A DNA stretch of 64,000 nucleotides from Lepisosteus oculatus. Its lineage: Eukaryota; Chordata; Actinopteri; Semionotiformes; Lepisosteidae. The translations under genes and the position numbers were made by a program. How positions within the stretch are numbered: the stretch's first letter is position 1; every line of letters starts with the position of its first letter. Positions 10,201 to 22,200 of the stretch are shown here, one piece after another. The notes under the pieces are model-generated. The model was not told where the DNA came from. It ran no database searches and worked only from the letters and a program-made list of their open reading frames with translations. The DNA is taken from positions 25,500,570 to 25,564,569 of the forward strand of contig NC_090707.1 of the NCBI RefSeq assembly GCF_040954835.1, in the 5' to 3' direction.

Positions 10201-13200
10201 GACATGAAATAGGACAGACTGTTCCATTTGATAACTAAATGTTAATATATTAATATAAAATGTAATGTTTTTTATCAATTAATATTATAATAAAAAACTA
10301 TTTTATATAGCACCTTTAAAGGTGGCTTCTCAAAGCACTTTACAGAATGACAACAACAATAAATAAGAATACACAAGATAAAACACAATTACAATACACA
10401 GAGGAGACTGTGGATGGTGGTACTAAGTACAGTATAGTAGGAGCAGAGGGGTAAAGAATGGAACCAGTTAAGTAAAGTCTCTTCTAAAGAAGAAGATTTT
10501 GAGTCTGGATTTGAAGGAGTTTAGAGAAGGTGACTCTGATATCCTTGGGGACAGAGTTCCAGAGCTTGGAGGCATAACAGGAGAAGGCCCTGTCACCCAA
10601 AGAATGTAGACGGGCTTGCATGATCTAGTTGCACGGGCTTGCAGAATATTGCTTTGCTTGCATGATTGCTTTGCTCCCATGCAAAAATTGCTGAACACAG
10701 CTCTTTTCATAATGATGGTGCTATTCACTCAGTTACTGCAGATTATCCCAAATATGCCACAAGTTCCCTACCTTTAACCAGCAGCTCCCAAAAGCCTTGA
10801 AGGCCTCTGTCTTGGATGCTTCTCTTCAGGGACTGCAGATAGTCATTATAGATAGTGGGCTCCCCAACCTGTCAGATAGATAATACTTCATTAATCCCGT
10901 AGGGAAATTGATGTGTTACAGCAGTCCAGCCCAAGACAAGCAAAACAGAAATTAGAAAAGTTATAAAACAAAAGACAACAAAATAAATAAAAATATATAC
11001 ATAGGTGTGTGCAAAATGTGCTGATCATAGTCACTGTAAAAACAATAAAACAGTCCCATGAAGCGGATGAGAGGTGTTGTTCATGATGGCTGTGAGCTTG
11101 GTCAGCATTCTCCTCTCAGCCACCACCTCCATGGGGTCAAGGCTCATCCCCAACACAGTGCCAGCCTTCTTGATAAGTTTATTGAGGCTATTTGCATCTT
11201 TTGTCATGATGCTGCTGCCCCAGCACACAACAGCGTAGAAGATGGCCGCGGCCACCACTGATTCATAAAAAATGTGTAGCAGCACACACAAAAGGACCTG
11301 AGTCTCCTAAGAAAATAGAGTAGGCTCTGAACTTTCTTGTACAGGGCGTCAGTGTTACCAGACCACTCCAGCTTATCATCCAGGTGTACCCCTAAGTACT
11401 TGTAGGGATGTACGCCCTCTATGTTCTCACCCTGGATGGAAACAGGGTTCAGCGGAGACTTATTCCTTCGAAAGTCGAAAATCATTTCTTTGGTCTTGCT
11501 GGTGTTAAGCTGAAGGTGGTTAAGGTGACACCACTCCACAAAATTGGTAATCAAGCTCCTATATTCCTCCTCCCTCCCCTCTGTAATACACCCCACAATT
11601 GCAGAGTCATCTGAAAACTTCTGCAGATGACATGTCTCAGAGTTGTACCTGAAGTCAGAGGTGTAAAAGGTGAACAGGAATGGAGCAAGGACAGTCCCCT
11701 GTGGAGCCCCAGTATTGCTAACAATCTGTTCGGACACACAGCTCTGTAGCCGTACATACTGTGGCCTGCAGGTCAGATAGTCTATAATCCAGGACAGAAG
11801 GGGAGTGTCCACCTGCGACAGCAAAGATTACACTTTGCTGTCAATCAGAGGACACACACACCCATTTTTTACACCATCTACTATTTCCTTCTCATTTTTT
11901 TATGTCATAAGTATGTGATGTCCATTCTCTGCTATTGTTTCTTTTTCTCAGTGTCTTCTGCCACATTTTGAAACTCCTCAGCAAACATCTTCTAAACTGA
12001 CATCTTTGTTCTCACTTTGTAAAAAAGTGGTTTGTTCAATATAGGAAATTCATATAGGATACAGGATTCTCAAAACAAGGATCAAGAAGCTAGCATCAAC
12101 TTCAACTGAGTACAGATATAGAACTTATTGATTCTCGCCTATCAATTTCTCTTCCACAGGCTGATTAAGACTGGATCATCCAGTCCATTATACTGCAGAT
12201 CCTTTATTAGAAACGTCTTGTAAACATTAAATGACCTGGTAAGACAATCAAGCAATAAACACCTGCAAATCCCATAATTGTAAAAGGAATAAGATTTTAA
12301 GGTCTGGTATTTAACAAAAACATACTGTATACTAGCACCATCAAAATGTGACAACACAACAATTTAGGATGATGAAATGATGGTCCTATTACAATGAGCT
12401 CCTGTATTCCGCTGATGGTCAATTACAATTCTGTACCATGATTACCTGGATAGACTGCTCTCTGAAGGCCTGGATACAGGAAAAACTCTTCAAGTAAAAC
12501 TGGGTGCTCTTATTGCACAGCAGCTGCTCAATCCTGTGCGTCAATTGCTCACACACTGCAGAAAATATCAAGCCAAAAGAAAAAGATAATCACTCTTTTC
12601 ACAGATCAGTCATCCTATCTTTAAACAGGGAATATTTTTTTATTCCTTTATTTTCATCTGATAGGCCAGTTGAGAGTCAAACTTGAAGATCAGACCACAT
12701 TTTTATGAGTAATTAATGCAGAAGTCCAGGTAATTCCAAAGGGATCACAAACTTTTTCTTGCAATATTGGTAATATTTTGTTTTTCTTATGTGCAGCCCC
12801 CTATTGCATTGACTATTCTGACAATAAAATTGGACTCTCCACAGTAGTCCGTCTCTGTCATTTTTCTCTCAACTATACCCAAAAGAGATCTGTAATCCAA
12901 ATACAGATTATTGTGACTCTATAATTAATATCTTTATTGTCTTATGCTTTCTGTAAATTTTTCAGCCTAAGCACTATACTGTTGGCATTTAGTGCTGTAG
13001 ATTCTTTACAGCCTGTAAAATTCTTCACCAGAACAGGTGGCATGTGGAAGGGCATTTAACTCAGAACAGGAAGAACTCCTTTGCAGAATGCAACAGTCTA
13101 CTCAGCCATGTTGTTGGATCATAAACCCTGGTTTCTATCAAGAAAAAGGCTGGAAGTGATCTTCAGATCAACTAGCTACCAAATGCAAAACAGACAACAT

Positions 13201-16200
13201 GGACCAAATGGCCTCCATATATGTTCCTGTCTGCGACATCATGTCCAAGCACTCCAGTACAATTAATCCTTGTTTAAATGGACTAATACAGTGGAAAGGG
13301 TAACTGTAATGCTGAATGTCTGTTTAATCACAAATTATGTTTTTCAACCTCAAAAGAATATATATACTTTTTGGATCTTTTGACTTTTGATTTTTGCAAT
13401 TGCAATCAACACATTCAATGGAAATTGTTCATTTGCCTTTTAATCATAAATAAACAACCTCACAAGCATCATAAGCTACTAATTTACCCCAATGGGGCAC
13501 GATTGATATTCCTGAATTTTTATCCTTTGTAGTCTTTATTTTTACCTCATTTTATTTTTGGTGCATTTTTTACATTGTTAGCATTTTAGTGTATTTTTTC
13601 AAATTTGCTAAAGCGTACCAAACAAAAACACCCATCATAAGCAATTCACCTACTCCTTTAAGGTACCCCAGATAATAATACATTTAACATCTATTTAAGG
13701 GTATGTTTTACCAAAGATGTTTTATACTTTTTGCACTTTACTGAAATTACTTACATATTTTTCTCAACTTAGTTCACATTACTTTACTGTCTTTGTTTTT
13801 TGTAAATGCAATTAGTATTTTTTAGAATAAATCCAGCCCGTTTTCAGGCTACTGCTTTAGGAGACAACAGTTTTGTTATTTTGGTATTTTTTGATTCCCC
13901 CTTAGCACATTTTTTCCATTATTAAGATCATTAAAACAAAGTCCATTAAACTTTCTCACCCTGGCCAAAGGGAAGGCTCTTCTGGCAGACAAGGAAACGA
14001 AAGTCCCGGGACGGATCTACGCTGCCAACCTGAGCAAAGCAAGAGAATAGGAATCAGTAAGAGACAGGATCTGCATCACATTCTCAATGTCTTGCTATTA
14101 ATTATACTTGCAATGCTATTTGCCAACTGTTTTGCATTAGAGGAGAATAAAGCATGTGAGTTTATGGTGGTGGATGCTACACATTGGTGGTAGTGGAGGG
14201 GAGATCCCATTATTTGTAAAGATCTTTGGGTGGAGTGTCCAGAAAAGTGTTATATAAGCATAAGCAATTATTATTATTTAAATCTCTCCATCACCATCTC
14301 CTCTTAACCACCTTACTGAGCCCTAGGTACAGGTGTGTAGCTGTAGATTTAAACCACTGCTCATTTCCACTGGTCTCATAGCTGAGTTACGCAGTGCTAT
14401 TAGAAAGTTCACAGGGTGTTTCGGTACCTACAGGCAATGGCAACATAGGATAAAATTCATTATTGTTTGTTTAGAAACCACTGTAGTGTAAGAACCAGTG
14501 TTCTTCCTACTTACAGCAGTAATAGTCCCATCTGATATCTCAGTTAGTTTGAATTCTTCATCCTTCTCTAGTTTTGGCTTCTTGGAGTCAGGCTCCTCTT
14601 CATTACTATAGGATTGAATATTGTGTTGTCATCAGAAAATGTAAAATACCACAAACACACAGCATGAACAACTCAGAAATGGGACAGGACTATCTGTATG
14701 ATATGCCATCTAACAGGCTGCTGACTTGTACCCGAATATATCTGCACTGGTCTTGGTCTCCTTCTTGCGGATGGCCTCCTTGAGCGGGAAGCGGCCTTGC
14801 AGCTCCTTCAGAGAGGCCTGGCAGCGAGCGGTCACAGCCTGGGGTCTCTCCAGCACCTCCTTCAGCCAGGGCTCCACAGGGGGCAGCGGAGCAGAAGGGT
14901 TGAGGGCCCGGTGGTGCAGACACTGGGGAAAGGGTGGAAAGGGCCAAGGTAGAGGGGTGACAGAGGTAAAGGTGAAGAGAGAGAGACAGAGGAAGCAGAG
15001 AAGCAGCAAGAAAAAAGGGAAGAAACAAAGGAAAGGAAGTAGAAGAGAAAAAAGAAAGCAGTGGAGAAAAAACAGAGGCCGAGATGGAGAAAGAAAGGAG
15101 GAGGTGTGGAAAATTTGAATACCGACAACTGACATTTCTGAACATTTAGATATTAATTCTATGCGGAAAAGATGTACGTTTTCAATCTTCAGGTCAGGCA
15201 ATTGCACTTATTTCACTAGAACATGTTTTTAAACAACTGCTGTGGATTCACCATTCCATTCATTTCCTAACCACTTCATCCAATATAGGGTCGTAGTGGA
15301 GCTGGAGCCCATCCCGCAAGCATCAGGGGGAGCAAGGCATGATGTACCTCAGTGACATCAGTCTATCTCAGGGCCCAAAATGATATAAACACACACACTC
15401 ACACCAATTTTCCCAGAATCCAATTAACCTACCAGTGTCTTTTGACTGTGGGAGGAAACTGAAGCACCTGGAGCAAACATGGGGAGAACATAGAAACTTC
15501 ACGTAGATAGCACCCCAGGTCTGAAATTAAACCCAGGGCCACAGCACTGCAAGACAGCAGAGCACCACCCTGCTTTATGTTTGGAATAATTATCATTTGT
15601 AACACAGATCTTGCATGTAGATTTTTATTTTACTAGCACTAATTACAGCTAGCAGCCTCATAACAGAGTGTCGAGCGAAACACTAAATTTCAATGTATCA
15701 ATATTAACAACATAAATTATCAATGTAATATTAAATAAAATAAAAACTAAATGCATTTTCTTACTTGTTTGCATCCTCTAATGATTTAAGGTTCAACCAT
15801 CATCCAAATATCTACACTCTGGAGGCACATTTTACATTTAAATAATTATTAGGAACTATTATAATAAATTGAAATAACTACTATTCTTTTTTATTAATGA
15901 TAAATGCATTATTATTATTAATTAAAGTTATAATTTTAAACATGAACGTGTCATTTTGATGACTTCTGATTTCCAATTATTTTGTTTATAAACCCACCCA
16001 ATTTGAAATAACCACCTGTGTGTTTTCAGGTCTTGCCTCAATGGGCTGAATGCTGCAACCACACACGGTATTTGCTGTGTCACTGAGAGCTGAAAGACCT
16101 CTGGCCTCAACACACAGCTGGGGAATCCCAATCACAGTCGGCTAGAAACTTGTTGCAAATTCCGAATTAAACTCAAAATAAAGAACTTTGTGTAAGTACT

Positions 16201-19200
16201 GGATAGTCGCGATGTTGTCAAAAAGCTCCGGACTCCCCACAGGTGAGAGCAAGAGTTTAAACGAATTACAGCATGAAGCAGCCCTTCCTCCTCACTAGTC
16301 ACTGTAAAGACTAACGCAATGCGATGTACTAGCAAATACATACAAGCTGTGCAGCAGACGTTTCACTGCAGAAATGTTACAAAGTGATCTGCATGCAGAG
16401 TTAACAATTAAGTTGCATTTGTCGGCAAAAACATCTCAAAGTTGAGTGCAATATTTTTATTGGATTTAAAAAGAGATGTAGTCACAAAGCCTCCTAATTT
16501 ACAATGTAATAAGACCACTTCACATCACCGGAAGTTTTACTTTTTCAAACTTGAAATGCACTCAATGCCCCAAAATATAAAAATAGCACTGTGGTTTCCC
16601 TTTAAAGGACCTAACTGCCTCATGGAATATGAACTTGTGACCTCTAGTACAGACACCACCAATCTATCCATATATAGGAATCAACAATATTATACTGTAT
16701 GTGGTCAATACATCAATGTCACAGTCCATGAAGCAGTTTGGTCCTGTCAGGAATAGCAAGAGTCTTAAACCGCTGTAATGACAGGCTTATGTTTAGATTA
16801 ATTTCACATTTCCCTCCAGAATGCAATTTTGGAAAACACTTGAATCATGTTAAAATATTGGGAAGCCTGACAAGTATGAAATATTAATATTTAATCAATA
16901 TTTAATATGATGTTTCTATATATGTATAGAAACTATTAAAGGAATACATTTTTCTACTGTGATACAACTTATGCTCAGCCTCAATGAAATCACCCCTATC
17001 AGGGTTATACAATCAAAATAAAGATGTCTTGTATTTTGTAATGTGATTAAAATTCAGCTGTGTCAAAATGTGGAATAATTTATGAATTCCATATTAATAT
17101 GCTACTGTACCAATGTACAAACCTGGGCATGATTGTGTTAATTATCCCTAAAATCATATGTACTACTAAATAATACCATTCATCTGAAAATAACTCAATT
17201 GTATCGTAGGTTCAAGGTTGTAACATCCCTCTCAACAGCTGGTCACATTTAATTCCCCCCAGCAGCCTCCACAAAATTAGGAATTTAAAGGTGTACCTGG
17301 AAGAGTCTCTGGAATTGTGGATTTGCCATTTTGTTCACTTTAAAAAGGTCTGCTGTCTCCCCATCTTCTTCCTCAACCAACATCATGGAGTCAATCAACG
17401 AATCCACAGCAGACAGCTGCTCCTCTGAAAACATAAAATGAAAGAAACATGAAGATGAACCAAGCCAGGAATGAAAAATACCATATTTTTTACATCATTC
17501 ACTCACATTAATTTGTTAGTCACTTCTATACACACTGACTTACAATCACATCTGGTCAAGATGCAAAAGGTGTATATACCAGTAGCAAAAAACAGCTTAA
17601 AAAGTGCAGCATAAATAAAATGCTAGGACACTGCACTGGTACGAAATGGTATGGAAAGTTACTGAAAAACTTATTTCCATAAAGATTTAGATAGATGTTT
17701 ACTGGACCAGACATTTTTCTTTGATAATGTCCAGTGTACTTAAAGCAATCCAAAGCATTCAAAGGCAAGGGTTTTCAATTGTTTATTAAAGCTGTTCCCA
17801 TTTTGTCCCAGAATTTCAGATCAAGTAGACACAATCCTATTATATTTTTTTCTTCAATAGATCCTCATCACCTCATCAAAATTAAAGACAAAATAGCATA
17901 ATTCTTTCTTAAAATCATTTTTGTTCATGTAAAATACTTTCATTGTATTGAGGTATAGTGCCAAGATGACTTCCACATATTTTACATATTTAAAATTTAA
18001 AATGTTATTAGATCATATTCTAAGTCCTAGGAACAGATAACCCGATGAAACAAATGACAAAAGCAATGTAATTTATCTTTAAATGATAAAACATTCAATA
18101 TATGTGACAAAGTATGTGAATGTTTAGATTCAGTAACTGGTGGCCCCACCTTGACCAGTTATCAGTCTCTCACAATCCCTTGGCTTAGAGGAATTTTAAA
18201 CAATCCCTCCTTAATGAACTCCTTCAACTCCATGACACTTGAGGCCTAGACAGCTCACTTCAAGTCCTGCCACAATATTTTGATAGGGTTTAGTTCTGGA
18301 CTCTAACTAGGCCATGTAAAACCTGGAATTTCTTTTGTAGGTGTACTTGTATGTTTAGGTTCACCATCTTCCTGCAAGACTCACTTTCCATTCAGCTTCA
18401 AGTCACAGAGAGAAGGCCAGACATTTTCTTCTAGAATCACCTGATACAATGCAGAATTCATAGTTGTGTCAGTGATGCTCAGCCATCCGAGTCCTGAGAC
18501 AGCAAAGCAACCCCAAACCTTCACATTCTCCCCGCTGTGCTTGATGGGTGGGATGATGGTCTGTCCAGAGAACACAGATACAGAAGCCTTATGGATCATC
18601 TCTGCATTCCTTGATGTACTTCAGATGGGCAGCATTGCTATTTAGATGGGCAGCATTGCTATTTTTGGACAGCAGTGGTTTTCTCCTTACTATGCTTCCA
18701 TTAACACCATTTTTCCAGTTGATTTCTGATAAAAGTTGAGTCATGAATAGTCACATTAGCCAAAGGTGAGAGTAGTTCCTGCAGTTCCTTGGATGTTGCT
18801 CTGGAGTTCTTCCTTGATGATTTTCCAGTTTGTTCTAGTAGAGATTTTGGAAGGACAACCACTCTCAAGAGATTGATAAATGGTCTTAAACCGTCTACAT
18901 TTGTACACTGAGAATGGATTGGTGGAGCCCCAGATCCTTAGATATGATTTTAGAAACCACTTCTGGAATGATGAGCATCAATAACTCTTTTTCTCAGAGA
19001 TTTAGTTAGGTCATGGTATTACTTGTTTCCACACATCCGTATGATGAAGATGAAACTCACAATGGTTTTGATTTTTACATAGGGTGGGGCCTTCCAAACA
19101 CAGCCCCGAAGGCCTACCTTAAACATCTCATTCCAATATTCCCTTAACTGAGATAATGAAATTAAGGTTTCACTTACTTTTTCACATCCCCTTTACCTTA

Positions 19201-22200
19201 ATTACTCACTGTTTGACTCTTTCATTTCATTTTGTTTCACGAGATATGCTAGTGGTTTCTATACATTCTATTAGATATTTATTATTTTGAATATGTTTTC
19301 ATTTTGGCAGTACTTAGTTGTTGTTACGTCCCCGTGCGTGTCCGTGTTTTTGTTTTGTTTTTTTTCGCTTCCTGTATTCAGGTAATCCCCCCCCATTGGT
19401 CCATCACTACACCACTGCTGCAGTTGTGAAGTCATTATCATCTCTACTCCAGGCCAATCAGAACGCAAGATCTAGTTTCAATACCGAAGAAGTTCCAACC
19501 TCGAGAGCTCCTGCTCAACTTACAAATCTTTATTGCTCGTGCTTTTGCTTGTTTTGCTATGTTTGGCTTTGTTTTTGCTTATTTAGTTTGTGTTTATATT
19601 ACCTTGCTTATTACTCCTTATTTGTTCTCATTATACTGCATTCCTGGATTGTGTATTGTGTATTTGTGCATTACCTGTTTTCCTCCATTGTGCAATTTGC
19701 TCACTCGTGTTTGTGTTTAACTGTGAACTTGTTGTACACTTGGGGAAAAGGTAACAGGTAAGATCATCGGATATATATTTCACTCATAGGATTGTTTTCT
19801 GTCTAGACACACTAGGTTAGAGGCGTGTGCCACTTGTGTATTTTGGTTCTGGGTAGTTCAGTGTAGGGAAGTTAGGGTGCGTGAAGACGCCGAAGACCCT
19901 TTTCTTTTTGTTTGTTTGGGTTAGTTAGTTTTGGTTAGTTAGGTTAGACCTCATTGTATTAGTTATAACAACCGTTTAGTTTTGTTATGTTCTTTCGTTT
20001 GGCACTGCTCAAATTCATTTTCCCTGTGTGTTATTGTGTCCTGTTTACGTACTTTCGCTTATTCACTTTTTTAAAATAAATCACTTTTGCACAAACTTTT
20101 GTTGTTACGCTTCCTAAATCCCTCACCAGAAACCCACCTGCATCCAAACCCATCCTAAATTTTACACCCCTTTACCCCTAGACACCTGGGGTCATAACAG
20201 TTGTCCTGTGTACTTCTGCTTGAAAACCACTGGTCTAAGGTTAATACCTGATAGAGCAAACTTCTTGCTGTTCTCTAGAGATGGGAAAATAAACTGCCGG
20301 AGATCCTCCATATATGGCAGTTGGACATACATCAGGCACTGAGAAAACAGAGAGATGCAACAAGCAGCACCATGTTAAGCAACAGCCATGACAAACGATA
20401 TCAAAGCACATCACATTTATTGTAGCTAATGGTACAGTAACAGCACTTCTGGTCCAGATGTTCGGATGAGACATAAAATTGTGGTCCTCACTCCCAGGGC
20501 ATTTCTCAAAATAGTAGCAGTGTTACCCTGGTGTCCTGGCTAAATTTCCCAATGGCCTTTACTAATCATGGCCTCCGAATAATCCCCATCTATGAATTGG
20601 CTTCATCACTCTGTTCTCCTCCCCACTGACAGTTGTTGTGTGGTGAGCAAACTGGTGCACTATGGCTACCGTCATATCATCCAGGTGGGGCTGCAGATTG
20701 GTGGTGGAGGAGGGAAGTCTCCACTACCTCTAAAGTGCTTTGTGTGGGGTCCAGAAAAGAGCTATAACCAGCAATTCAGAATGCGCGAGGGATACTGCAG
20801 TAGTTTGCAGTCCAGCCACTGCGTGAGACTGCACAAGACTGCAGCAGATTGCGGTAGACCGCAGCATTTTAGAAATTTTCAGTCAAGTGAGTGCGCTACT
20901 TTCTAAAACGCCCAGGTGGAGCTGTGAAAACTGATCGTGGTGTGTGGAGCATTTGGGCTGTCATCAGAAAACGCCTGGTTTCGAATCCCGCTCATTGTTG
21001 AGGAACAATCTTTTTCCAATGATAGAATTTAAATTGTACACTGTTTAGACTCTTATTAATTTTAAACTGGTATTATACTGGAGCTTGTGAATGTGATGTG
21101 CCTCTTTCATGCTTACATCCACATAGAGAAAATCCAAGGGCAAATAACAATACTGTAATGTAATACATACCTAATGTACACACAGTAGATGGTAGTGATG
21201 GCTAAATATGAAAATGTACACAACAGGATTCCACCCTCTTCATAAATATTTTATGCATCAAAGTCTTTAACATGATGACGTACGGTGAATTATGGTTCCA
21301 ATGTGCTTGTTCAGGCATTTTACAGTTTATATACTGCACTTCATAAAAAGTTACTGTATGTTTTATCCTTTTCTAAAAATACCTAGTAAGAATACCACTT
21401 GCTGTTATTGTAAAAAAAAAAGGTTGTACTGATTTAATACCACTTGATAATAAAATTTGTATGGAATCATGTAACTAAGCAGCTAAAATATCACAAGTGG
21501 TTGTTTTGGAAACATTTTTACATTTGTTTTTTTAACAAAAACTTTTATTGTCCTTATAGTGGTAATTTACAATAGAACGCTCATGGACTGTAAAGTAGCG
21601 CGCTGCACCCAGGCGGTTCAAAACCCGATCAGCACATTATTTTTAGTTTGTTTCCTACATAGCTGAATCTATCAAAAATAGCACACTATTATTAAAGGTT
21701 GTTGTGACCGCGATGTGCCTCTTTTACTGGTTTACATTCACATTAAGAACATCTATATTTTGTCTTAATATAAATTTCATCAACGAGTAATTTAACTTTA
21801 AATTTGAATAAAGAAAATATTTCACAAATACTGTATTGTTGTAGTGGCTTTGAAACCATACGGTCTCGTACTGTATATACAGTATATTTCTACAATATAC
21901 ATCACACTGCCGTTCATTGGCGCATGCGCTACTGTGTCAGTATATCTGTGTATCTGACTTCCTGTGATTGGTGTGTGTGGAACAGCGGGAGGCGAGACTC
22001 CCGGGGGATGGGGTGTCGTTATAAAAATAAACCTCTGTCGAGTTTGCACAAGAGACAAAATGTACCTTTTGAGAAGTTGTGTACTACTTGCAAGGTAGCT
22101 GATTTTGACAAACAGCTAATTTTGTTTGAAAAATTAAACATCTGTCTGTTCTGTAGCTTTAAGCAGAAAGTCACCTTGCTCTTGTTTTTTATTATAATGC

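Noticed and set aside
14690..15207. Overlapping long ORFs on both strands, 88-165 residues, rich in Leu/Ser/Phe or Lys/Arg
   Set aside because: They are shadows of XRCC5 exon 14 and the purine/pyrimidine tract; only 14732-14922 in the XRCC5 frame is coding.
19318..19761. 147-residue hydrophobic plus-strand ORF
   Set aside because: It lies inside the solo LTR, is low-complexity (Cys/Phe/Leu from a T-rich stretch) and matches nothing I know.
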